Both the position numbers and the translations under genes were made by a program. A DNA stretch of 64,000 bases from Pontibacter litorisediminis (lineage in GTDB: Bacteria > Bacteroidota > Bacteroidia > Cytophagales > Hymenobacteraceae). The notes beneath the pieces were generated by a model. The model was given only the letters and a program-made list of their open reading frames with translations, made no database searches and was not told the DNA's origin. The DNA lies in contig NZ_JARDUA010000007.1 in the NCBI RefSeq assembly GCF_029360645.1, positions 1 to 64,000 of the forward strand. The letters are read 5' to 3'. Position 1 is the stretch's first letter. Each line of letters opens with the position of its first letter. Below are positions 54,673-62,581 of the stretch, piece by piece.

Positions 54673-54729
54673 AAAGAGATCCGCCATACTTTATACTTTG
54701 CCGAAGTATAAAGTATGGCGGATCTCTTT
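54673..54729. terminator. Exceptionally long perfect palindromic terminator
   Basis: Arms 54673-54698 and 54704-54729 are perfect 26 bp complements around the loop TGCCG. The arm reads AAAGAGATCCGCC then ATACTTTATACTT. TATACTT/AAGTATA flanks the loop, and the outer ends are AAAGAGA/TCTCTTT. It lies between convergent genes. Confidence 0.88.
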
Positions 54730-54785
54730 GAGGGTAGGATAGAAAGGGGAGCAATTCTGTGATCCCAACCAATCCTACCCAACTC

Positions 54786-55889
54786 TTAAACTCCTAAACT
54801 ATCTAACTCCCTCAGCTTTTCGAGCAGCTTCTCTACCTGCTCCATGCCATGCGCCGGGAAGTTGGCGATGCGGATCTGTTGCTCCTTATGCTTGCCGTAC
54901 CCGCTGCCGACCTGCAGGTCATACTTTGCCAGATGGCTGTTTACCTCTGAGGCAGGAAGTGTCGTATTGGCTACAATCGTGGTTTTTGATCGGTGCCGCG
55001 GGTTATCAACGGCTGGCGAGAAGAGGCTGCTCTGCTCCAGGAAAGTATAAATCTTATCAGCCTTGGCCTCTGTTTCCTGCCGGATCACCTCCACGCCTGT
55101 ACGGTTCATGTCTTCCAGTACTTTGCCCAACAAGTAGATGTTCAGCACATTCGGTGTCTCCACCGTCTGGCTCTGCAGCGCCTTCTCCAGCAGGGCAGGT
55201 AAGGTATGGTAGGAGCCTGTAGACAGACTGCTCTCCTGCATCTGGCGGGCTTTGGCCATGCAACGGTCGTTGGCTAACCACACACCCAGGCCAGCGGGCA
55301 GGCCAAAGCACTTCTGCACCGAAAAGTATACCGAGTCCACTTTAGCGTAATCGAAGGCAGGATAGGGCAGGGAGGAGACCGCATCCACATAAATCAAGGC
55401 ATCCGCAGGGGATTTTTCGCGAAACCGGTTGATGTCCTCCACGGGCATACAGGCCCCGGAGCTGGTTTCGTTCTGGATCAGGGCTACTAGCTCTGCCGTA
55501 TCGGGCACAACTAAACTGTCCAACCCAAAGCCCTGGCCAAACGGCACCTCGTGCAGGTGCGCCTCGCGCCCCAGTTCTTTGGCTGTCTCGTAAAACCTTT
55601 TCGAGAAAGACCCATTCACCAGGTGGAAGCTCTCGCGGCGCACATTGTTTTGTATGGCTCGCTCCCAGATTTCGGTGGCAGACGACACAAAAAACACCTC
55701 ATACTCATCCGGCAGCTGCAGCAACTCCCGTAAGCCTTGCTCTGCGCTGGCATAGATCTCCTGAAACTGCTTGCTGCGGTGCGAGATGCTGCCAATCTTC
55801 TGCGCCATCGCCTCCTGCAGGTGCTGTGGCACGGTAGGGTATAGTTCCGAAGGGCCGGGGGTAAAGTATACTTTGCTGTTCATGGGCAT
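54786..55889 (-). CDS. serC: Phosphoserine aminotransferase-like class V aminotransferase
   Basis: PLP enzyme of 367 residues. KVYFTPGPSELYPTVPQHLQEAM opens the chain; the PLP lysine is in YFSVQKCFGLPAGLGVW; DAVSSLP and SSGACMPVED line the cofactor site. The pattern fits the SerC branch, and the neighbouring gene upstream on the same strand encodes the other two serine-pathway enzymes, which supports the call. Other class V transaminase roles are possible. Confidence 0.85.
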   Translation of the reverse strand: MPMNSKVYFTPGPSELYPTVPQHLQEAMAQKIGSISHRSKQFQEIYASAEQGLRELLQLPDEYEVFFVSSATEIWERAIQNNVRRESFHLVNGSFSKRFYETAKELGREAHLHEVPFGQGFGLDSLVVPDTAELVALIQNETSSGACMPVEDINRFREKSPADALIYVDAVSSLPYPAFDYAKVDSVYFSVQKCFGLPAGLGVWLANDRCMAKARQMQESSLSTGSYHTLPALLEKALQSQTVETPNVLNIYLLGKVLEDMNRTGVEVIRQETEAKADKIYTFLEQSSLFSPAVDNPRHRSKTTIVANTTLPASEVNSHLAKYDLQVGSGYGKHKEQQIRIANFPAHGMEQVEKLLEKLRELDSLGV

Positions 55890-55914
55890 TTATCTTAACA
55901 AAAAAGCTTATTTC

Positions 55915-55987
55915 GGCGCAAGCGTTTGCCTGTGCCTGAGACTATAACCACTAAAGGCGCATAAGTGCACAAGCGGGCGCTTACGCC
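55915..55987. repeat. Inverted repeat between serBA and serC
   Basis: Arms 55915-55935 (GGCGCAAGCG...CTGTGC) and 55967-55987 are imperfect 21 bp complements. Same family as the palindrome that opens repeat copy B (GGCGCAAGCG-NN-CGCTTGTGCC). It fills most of the gap between the two serine genes. Confidence 0.7.
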
Positions 55988-55993
55988 ATACTT

Positions 55994-57886
55994 CTAATAG
56001 AGTATGCGGAATTTGATAGTGTGGGGCACCTGCTTCATATCGTTCACCACCTGCTTGTCATAAGCCTTATCGATGTCGGTGATCACGTAGCCCACACGCT
56101 CGTTGGTTTTCAGGTACTGGCCCAGGATGTTGACCTGGTTCTTGGCGAGCACCTGGTTGATATTAGCCAGTACACCCGGCACGTTGGCGTGTATGTGGAT
56201 GAGGCGGTGTGCGTTCTTCAGTTCCGGCAACTGCAGGTTCGGGAAGTTCACACTGCCATAGGTGTTGCCCGAGTTAATGTAATCCATGATGCGGTTGGGC
56301 ACAAAGTTGGCAATGTTTACCTGTGCCTCGGAGGTGCTGCCTCCTATGTGCGGGGTGAGTATAACGTTAGGCAGACCACACAGCTCACTCTCAAATGGGT
56401 CGCTGTTGGTGGCTGGCTCCTCGGGGAACACGTCCACGCCTGCGCCGCTTATTTTACCCGACCGTATGCTTTGCACCAGTGCCTCGATATCCACCACATG
56501 GCCGCGGCTCAGGTTGAGGAAAATAGCGCCGTCCTTCATGGCGGCAAACTCTTCCGCCCCGATCAGGTTCTTGTTCTCCGGCCTGCCGTCCACATGCAGC
56601 GTCACGATGTCCACCTTCTCCAGCAGCTCATGCAACGTGCTGCACTTACGGGCGTTGCCCAGCTGCAGCTTCTCCACCACATCATAGTAGTACACCTCCA
56701 TGCCCATGGCCTCGGCCAGCACCGAGAGCTGCGCGCCTATGTTGCCGTAGCCCACAATGCCCAGCTTCTTGTCGCGCACCTCAAAGCTGCCCTTTGCCGA
56801 TTTGTCCCACTTGCCCTGGTGCATCAGGTTACTCTTGTCCGGCACATTGCGGCTCAACAGAATGATCTCGCCCAGGGCCAGCTCCACCACGCTGCGGGTG
56901 TTGCTGTAAGGAGCGTTAAATACGGTAATGCCAGCCTCCAGGCAAGCGTCCAGGTCTATCTGGTTCGTGCCGATGCAGAAGGCTCCCACGCACATAAGGC
57001 GGTTGGCATGCTCCAGCACCTTGCGCGTTACCTGCGTTTTGCTGCGGATGCCAAGTATCGAAACGTTCTTGATCTTCTCGCAGAGCTCTTCCTCGCTCAG
57101 TGCCCCGCTGATCGTCTCTACCTGATAGCCTTCGTGGCGGAAGAGCTCTACGGCCTGGGGGTGAACATTCTCCAGCAGCAGCACGCTAATGCGGTTTTTA
57201 GGGTAAGATATAGCCATCGGTAACTTGTTTTGGTACAGGAACTCGTCCAGGTTAGGGGCAATGTGCTCGGCCTTGGCCACCACATTGTCACGCACCACGT
57301 TTTCGGTAAAGGCGTAGAACTTGTTGGCCAGCCCGGCCTCTTTTATCTCATAGTCGGTGTAGCCGTCGCCCAGCACGTAAACATCGCCCGGCAGCGCCAG
57401 CTGTTCCAACAACCGGATTTTGCCTTTGTCCAGGCTCAGGGGGTTGCGTTGGTCGAACCCTACCAGGTTGCCCTGGGCATCCACCTCAAACGTATTGGCG
57501 TAGATGTTTTCCTCCTTAACCCCATACTCCGTTACAATAGGGGTGATAAACTCCTTGAACCCACTGGAGATGATAAAAATCTGATCGGCGTACTGCTGCA
57601 GGAAATCGCGGTTGCGGCGGATGGAGTCCGATACTTTCTCTTTGAGCAGGCTGATGAGCTGGGGCAGGTGGCGCTGGTGCGCCTGCAACAGCCTGAGGCG
57701 TTGCGCCAGCCCCTCCGAAAAAGAGCTTTTGCCGGCCATGGCACTGTCGGTGATCTGCTTTACCTGCTCCAGCAGTTGGTCGCGCTCCGGGTGGTTTTGT
57801 AGCGAAATGGCACCTAACTCATCCAGCGCCTCTACCTGGGTAAAGGTGCTGTCAAAATCGATGATGAAGTACTTGTCTTTGCTCAT
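55994..57886 (-). CDS. Fused phosphoserine phosphatase-phosphoglycerate dehydrogenase
   Basis: A 630-residue fusion of two serine-pathway enzymes. Residues 1-220 are a SerB-type HAD phosphatase: DFDST with Asp10 and Asp12, SSGFKEF (107-113), Lys154, GDGYTD (173-178). Residues about 231-540 are SerA: NAD motif GYGNIG (379-384), active-site Arg461 in LSRGHVVD, Glu near 489 in FPEEP, His513 in PHIGGST. Residues 561-630 look like an ACT regulatory domain, so serine feedback is plausible. serC follows on the same strand, completing the pathway. Confidence 0.93.
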   Translation of the reverse strand: MSKDKYFIIDFDSTFTQVEALDELGAISLQNHPERDQLLEQVKQITDSAMAGKSSFSEGLAQRLRLLQAHQRHLPQLISLLKEKVSDSIRRNRDFLQQYADQIFIISSGFKEFITPIVTEYGVKEENIYANTFEVDAQGNLVGFDQRNPLSLDKGKIRLLEQLALPGDVYVLGDGYTDYEIKEAGLANKFYAFTENVVRDNVVAKAEHIAPNLDEFLYQNKLPMAISYPKNRISVLLLENVHPQAVELFRHEGYQVETISGALSEEELCEKIKNVSILGIRSKTQVTRKVLEHANRLMCVGAFCIGTNQIDLDACLEAGITVFNAPYSNTRSVVELALGEIILLSRNVPDKSNLMHQGKWDKSAKGSFEVRDKKLGIVGYGNIGAQLSVLAEAMGMEVYYYDVVEKLQLGNARKCSTLHELLEKVDIVTLHVDGRPENKNLIGAEEFAAMKDGAIFLNLSRGHVVDIEALVQSIRSGKISGAGVDVFPEEPATNSDPFESELCGLPNVILTPHIGGSTSEAQVNIANFVPNRIMDYINSGNTYGSVNFPNLQLPELKNAHRLIHIHANVPGVLANINQVLAKNQVNILGQYLKTNERVGYVITDIDKAYDKQVVNDMKQVPHTIKFRILY

Positions 57887-57925
57887 GATTGGGGAAGACT
57901 GTGAAGGCTTAAGCCTGTAATATAT

Positions 57926-57965
57926 AAAAAAAGAGCCGGCGATGCAGTAGCAGGCCGGCTCTTTT
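57926..57965 (-). terminator. Terminator after bshA
   Basis: AAAAAGAGCCGGC / GCCGGCTCTTTTT around a 12-base loop. On the minus strand it follows the bshA stop by 27 bp and precedes the serBA start. Confidence 0.9.
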
Positions 57966-57992
57966 TGATATTAGGCTATAGGTACCTATGCT

Positions 57993-59129
57993 TTACAACA
58001 GGGCAAGTTGCTCCGAGATGATGCGTTGGTAGAAGGCCTCGTACAGCGGCACGATCTTCTTGACGTCAAAGTCCATGGCGCGCTTAAGCGCATTGGACTT
58101 GAACTCCTGCAGGTGCGCGTCGTCCAGTATGTACAGGGCATTGGCCACCATGTCGTCCACGGCGCCCACAGGGCTCACAAAGCCGGTCACACCGTTTATG
58201 TTCAGCTCCGGTATGCCTCCCGCGTTGGATGAAATAACCGGCACCTCGCACGACATGGCCTCCAGGGCAGCTAAGCCAAAGCTTTCTTTCTCCGATGGCA
58301 TCAGGAACAGGTCAGCGATGGAGAGAACTTCCTCTACGGCCTCAAGTTTTCCCAGAAAGCGCACATCCTGGAAAATCTGCAACTCGCGGCACAGCTTTTC
58401 CATTTTGGGGCGGTCAGGTCCGTCACCTACCAGCAGCAGGCGGCTTGGGATTTTCTCACGCACCCTGGCAAAAATGCGAATCACATCCTCCACGCGCTTC
58501 ACCCCCCTGAAGTTGGAGGTGTGTACCAGCAGCTTCTCGTTGTTCGGGGCAATGGCCATTCTGAAGTGCTCCTTTTTCTGGCGCCTGAATTTCTCCAGGT
58601 CAATAAAGTTCGGAATCACCTCAATCTCCTTTTCTATCTGGAAGAAGTCGTAGGTCTCCGTGCGCAGGCTGTCGGATACAGCCGTAACCCCGTCCGATTG
58701 GTTGATGCTAAACGTAACCACCGGCTCAAACGAGGCGTCTTTGCCCACCAGGGTGATATCCGTGCCGTGCAGGGTGGTGATAACAGGTATGTTGATGCCT
58801 TTCGTGCGCAGGATTTGCTTGGCCATGTACGCTGCCGAGGCATGCGGAATAGCATAGTGCACGTGCAGCACATCCAGCTTCTCAAACCGCACGATGTCTA
58901 CCATTTTGCTTGCCAGCGCCAGCTCGTAAGGGGGGTACTGGAAAAGCGGGTAAGTGGGGATGTATACTTCGTGGTAAAAGAGGTTCTCGTTAAAGACATC
59001 GAGGCGGGCAGGCTGGCTGTAGGTGATGAAATGCACCTGGTGCCCCTTCAGGGCGAGTGCCTTGCCAAGCTCTGTGGCTACCACACCACTGCCGCCGAAG
59101 GTTGGGTAACAGACTATTCCGATTCTCAT
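57993..59129 (-). CDS. bshA: N-acetyl-alpha-D-glucosaminyl L-malate synthase
   Basis: First enzyme of bacillithiol synthesis: UDP-GlcNAc plus L-malate to GlcNAc-malate. 378 residues, GT-B fold. MRIGIVCYPTFGGSGVVATELGKALALKGHQVHFITY is a close BshA signature; HVHYAIPHASAAYMAKQIL, TLHGTDITLVG and the GT4 donor site PSEKESFGLAALEAMSCEVPVI follow. BshB and BshC genes are not in the window. Confidence 0.92.
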   Translation of the reverse strand: MRIGIVCYPTFGGSGVVATELGKALALKGHQVHFITYSQPARLDVFNENLFYHEVYIPTYPLFQYPPYELALASKMVDIVRFEKLDVLHVHYAIPHASAAYMAKQILRTKGINIPVITTLHGTDITLVGKDASFEPVVTFSINQSDGVTAVSDSLRTETYDFFQIEKEIEVIPNFIDLEKFRRQKKEHFRMAIAPNNEKLLVHTSNFRGVKRVEDVIRIFARVREKIPSRLLLVGDGPDRPKMEKLCRELQIFQDVRFLGKLEAVEEVLSIADLFLMPSEKESFGLAALEAMSCEVPVISSNAGGIPELNINGVTGFVSPVGAVDDMVANALYILDDAHLQEFKSNALKRAMDFDVKKIVPLYEAFYQRIISEQLALL

Positions 59130-59203
59130 AGTTCAGGATGTATGGCAAAAAAACAAGTGCAGCCCCATTTTGTTGCTGCACCTGCTAAACTACTCAAATT
59201 ATT

Positions 59204-62152
59204 TTATGTTTTGGGCACCATGGCTTTGTAGATCACATCGTGTATTCGGGTACGGATGTTATACTTCACCAGCTTGTTATTGCTGGCATCCGGGTACACC
59301 CGGTTGGAAAGGAAGATGTAGATCAGCTTGTTCTCGGGGTCTGTCCAGGCGGCTGTTCCGGTAAAGCCGGTGTGGCCAAAAGTGCTGGGCGAGGCCAGGC
59401 TGGAGGTGGGGCCGTTGCCATCGAGGGCGGGCTTGTCCCAGCCCAGGCCGCGGCGGTTGCCATCAAACTGGCGCGCCGCAAACTCCGACACAACCTCAGA
59501 GGTGAAATACCTGTGCCCGCCGTAAACACCGTTATTCATGTTCATCTGCATGAGTATGGCCAGGTCGTTGGCGTTGGAGAATAGGCCGGCATGGCCTGCC
59601 ACGCCGCCCATCATGGCGGCGCCCTGGTCGTGCACGGTGCCCCGGATCAGGTTCTTCCGGAAGTAGTTATCGTCCTCGGTAGGGGCGATAGCCTCACGCG
59701 GGTGCTTGAGCAGCGGCGTATACGTAAGCGTGCTCAGGCCAAGCGGCGCATAGAAATTCTGGTCCAGGAACTCCTCGATCGGCTGGTTCAGCATGGTTTC
59801 GGCCACACGCTTCATGATGTAAAAGCTAAGGTCGCTGTAGGCGTAGGCGTAGCTGCCGTTCTTCTGCTTTGGCTGCAGTGGGGTCTTCAGGGTCCAGGCC
59901 CACAGGGAGTCTTCCATAGAGTTGATGGAGTACACCCCCGGGATCACCTCATTCATGTAGGTGTCATTTTGGGTGCTGGCGTAGAATGTCTCCTTCAGCT
60001 TACGGTTGTCTATCGTTTTCTGCCAGGTGGGAATGCCCGGCTTCAGGCCGGCCTGATGCACCAGGATATCGCGCATCACCAGGTTCTCCTTGTTCGTGCC
60101 TTTTACCTCGGGCAGGTAAGCCCCCAGCTTCTCGTCCAGGCTGATCTTGCCCTGGTCTCTCAGGAACATGATGGCCTGCAGCGTAGCCGCCACCTTGGTG
60201 ATTGAGGCGATGTCGTAGATCGTGTTCTTCGTTACCGGCTTCACGGCATCATAAGTATAGTGGCCGTAGGCTTTGTCATACACCACCGTGCCATCCTTTA
60301 CCACCAGCACCTGCATGCCCGGTGTGGCGGCATAGGCAATGGCCTCTGTGGCAATGTTATCGATCTGGGCCAGCATCTTCGAGTCCATGCCCACGCTCTC
60401 GGGCACTCCATACTTCAGGCGGCCCAGGGTGGCGGTAGGTTGGCCAGCGCCGGCGGTATACTTGGCCGAGGCTGAAATAGGCAGCTTTCCCTGGGCGGCG
60501 CGGGCGCCAAACAGCACCTGCGGCACCAGCGATTGCGAGATGGGGTTGTCTTCGTAGCCGGCAACCAGCCACTTGTTGCCCTCAAACAACTTCAAGCTGT
60601 AGGCGTTGCCCATCACGGCTACCACCACTTTCTTGTTGGTGCGCTCGCGCAGGTACTGGATAAAGGCCAGCGTGCCTGTGCCGATGCCGTAGTTTTTAGC
60701 CGGGGTGCTGTTCATGCCGTGGATGCTCACCACCACCACGTCGTTACCCTCCAGTTGCGGGATGATGTTGGTGAAGGCAGTGTCCGCGGCATAGCGGTCC
60801 GGGATGGCGAAACTATTGATGGGCGCATAGTTGCCCAGCGTCTCCTGAAAGGTGTTGCCTACGGAGGCTCCCACGGCTACAGAGGCGATGCTCAGGGTAT
60901 CCAGGTTACGGAACGGGATCAGGTTACTCTCATTCTCCAGCACCGTAACGGCGTGCTCATACAGCTGCTCCTGCACCACGCGGCTGGCCGGGCGGTCAAT
61001 GTCCTCCTGCAGGTTCTCCAGTTTTACCGGCTTATACTTGTTCAAGCCAGCCCAGTACTTGGCGTGCAGGATCTTGCGCACGCGCTGGTCGATCTCGGCT
61101 TGTGTTATCTGCCCTTTCTTAACCGCTTTTGAGATCTTGTCCACCGCCGTCGGCACATCCTCCGGGAACAGCAGCACGTCGTTACCAGCCATCAGCGCCT
61201 TCAGGTCCAGCTCGCCTGGTTTGTAGTAGCGGCTCACGCCCTGCATGTTCAGGGCGTCGGTAAACACCAGCCCCTTATACTTCATCTTCTCTTTCAGCAG
61301 GCCTGTTACGATGGGCTTGGAAAGGGTGGCTGCCTGGTTTTTGGTCGAATCCACGTTGGGCAAGTATAAATGGGCCACCATCACGCCCATCACCCCAGCG
61401 TCGAAGGATTGCTTAAACGGATAGAGCTCCACTTCGGTCAGGCGCTTCATGTCGTGCTGCAACACGGGCAGGCTGTAATGGGAGTCAGTGTCGGTGTCGC
61501 CATGGCCGGGGAAGTGCTTGGCCACCGCCATCACCCCATGGTCCTGCAGGCCGCGGATATAAGCCACGCCGTAGCGGCTCACCGTTTCCTTCGACTCCCC
61601 GAAGGAGCGGGTGCCGATTACCGGGTTGTTGGCGTTGTTGTTCACGTCCAGCACCGGCGAGAAACTCACGTTTACGCCCAGGCGCTTCATCTTCAGGGCA
61701 ATCTCACGGGCCATCAGGTACACGTAGCGGTCGTCATGCATGGCGCCCAGCGTCATCTGGCGGGCGAAGTGCATGCTGCTGTCCAGGCGCATGTTCAGGC
61801 CCCACTCGGCGTCCATGGCTATTAAAAGCGGCACCTTGGCCTTGCTTTGGAAACGGTTGGTAAGGATAGCCTGGCGCTTGGGCCCGCCCTGCATGAACAT
61901 CACGCCGCCGATATTGTACTGCGTTACCAGCGAGTCGATGTGGTTGACGTGGTTTTGGTCTTTGTTGGAGTAGGCGGCCACCATAAAGAGCTGGCCAATG
62001 CGCTGCGCAGGGGTAAGAGAGGTAAGCACGCTGTCGACCCATTGCTGTTCCCGGGGATGCACGATTACCTCCTCTGATGGGTTAAACGACATCAGGGGCC
62101 CCATGACAAGAAAAACAAGAATCAACACACCTACACTAAAACTCTTCAACAT
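59204..62152 (-). CDS. GH3 beta-N-acetylglucosaminidase-serine beta-lactamase family fusion
   Basis: 982 residues, with an N-terminal hydrophobic segment (about 4-22) serving as signal or anchor. The GH3 part (about 35-560) has the NagZ-type loop KHFPGHGDTDTDSH (212-225) and a nucleophile candidate Asp299 in FTDALNMQGV. The C-terminal part (about 590-982) is a class C beta-lactamase-like serine hydrolase with SITK (650-653), YSDLSF (Y-x-N position changed to YSD) and HTGFTGT. Likely a periplasmic peptidoglycan-recycling or remodelling enzyme; the fusion is common in Bacteroidota as I recall. Confidence 0.9.
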   Translation of the reverse strand: MLKSFSVGVLILVFLVMGPLMSFNPSEEVIVHPREQQWVDSVLTSLTPAQRIGQLFMVAAYSNKDQNHVNHIDSLVTQYNIGGVMFMQGGPKRQAILTNRFQSKAKVPLLIAMDAEWGLNMRLDSSMHFARQMTLGAMHDDRYVYLMAREIALKMKRLGVNVSFSPVLDVNNNANNPVIGTRSFGESKETVSRYGVAYIRGLQDHGVMAVAKHFPGHGDTDTDSHYSLPVLQHDMKRLTEVELYPFKQSFDAGVMGVMVAHLYLPNVDSTKNQAATLSKPIVTGLLKEKMKYKGLVFTDALNMQGVSRYYKPGELDLKALMAGNDVLLFPEDVPTAVDKISKAVKKGQITQAEIDQRVRKILHAKYWAGLNKYKPVKLENLQEDIDRPASRVVQEQLYEHAVTVLENESNLIPFRNLDTLSIASVAVGASVGNTFQETLGNYAPINSFAIPDRYAADTAFTNIIPQLEGNDVVVVSIHGMNSTPAKNYGIGTGTLAFIQYLRERTNKKVVVAVMGNAYSLKLFEGNKWLVAGYEDNPISQSLVPQVLFGARAAQGKLPISASAKYTAGAGQPTATLGRLKYGVPESVGMDSKMLAQIDNIATEAIAYAATPGMQVLVVKDGTVVYDKAYGHYTYDAVKPVTKNTIYDIASITKVAATLQAIMFLRDQGKISLDEKLGAYLPEVKGTNKENLVMRDILVHQAGLKPGIPTWQKTIDNRKLKETFYASTQNDTYMNEVIPGVYSINSMEDSLWAWTLKTPLQPKQKNGSYAYAYSDLSFYIMKRVAETMLNQPIEEFLDQNFYAPLGLSTLTYTPLLKHPREAIAPTEDDNYFRKNLIRGTVHDQGAAMMGGVAGHAGLFSNANDLAILMQMNMNNGVYGGHRYFTSEVVSEFAARQFDGNRRGLGWDKPALDGNGPTSSLASPSTFGHTGFTGTAAWTDPENKLIYIFLSNRVYPDASNNKLVKYNIRTRIHDVIYKAMVPKT

Positions 62153-62184
62153 CCTACGCTACTGTTTTATTAATTGGAACAAGT

Positions 62185-62192
62185 CAAAATTA
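62185..62192 (-). promoter_or_regulatory. -7 element for the GH3 fusion gene
   Basis: TAATTTTG on the minus strand, exact TAnnTTTG, 33 bp upstream of the ATG. One half of the palindrome CAAAATTA-AGCC-TAATTTTG. Confidence 0.55.
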
Positions 62193-62196
62193 AGCC

Positions 62197-62204
62197 TAAT
62201 TTTG
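62197..62204 (+). promoter_or_regulatory. -7 element facing mutL
   Basis: TAATTTTG with TTG 20 bp upstream (TTG-N20-TAATTTTG), close to the Bacteroidota consensus. It is about 380 bp before mutL, so it would drive a long leader or a short RNA, unless mutL has a nearer promoter. Confidence 0.5.
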
Positions 62205-62581
62205 CACAAGGCGGTTCAGAATAACAGACTATTAACAGCTTGTTTGCCGGCACTTTCGCGGGCTGGCCTGATCAGAAGAAGGAGAACCTTACAGCCTATC
62301 TGCAGCTCACGTGGCCTCTAAGGGTAGCCTCATAAGGCTAACGCCACCAGCCCCGGCACTTATATATGGGATCGCTATACTTTTTACACGAAAAGAAAAG
62401 CGAAACTGTTAGCAGAATTTCCAGCCTCTGACCAGAAGCAGTCTGTAAATTAATAATAAATTTAATTCTGAATTAGTTCTGCATTTACAAATAAGTATGA
62501 GCAAATATTTAGCCATACTCTCAGAACTGGCCTTATTTTAAAGGATTTAAACTATATAGTTAGAAGGAGTTAGAAAAGCGG

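Larger units (their letters stand above)
62153..62581. other. Intergenic region between the GH3 fusion and mutL
   Basis: About 430 bp between divergent genes. A palindrome at 62185-62204 yields a -7 element on each strand. The rest (62205-62581) has no supported gene; a small AGCC-TCATAA-GGCT hairpin lies near 62325. A TTAGAAGGAGTTAGAAAAG string precedes mutL. Confidence 0.55.

Noticed and set aside
56021..57223. 400-codon plus-strand frame antisense to the SerB-SerA fusion
   Set aside because: His/Val-rich shadow product typical of antisense frames in GC-rich genes; the fusion carries all catalytic motifs.
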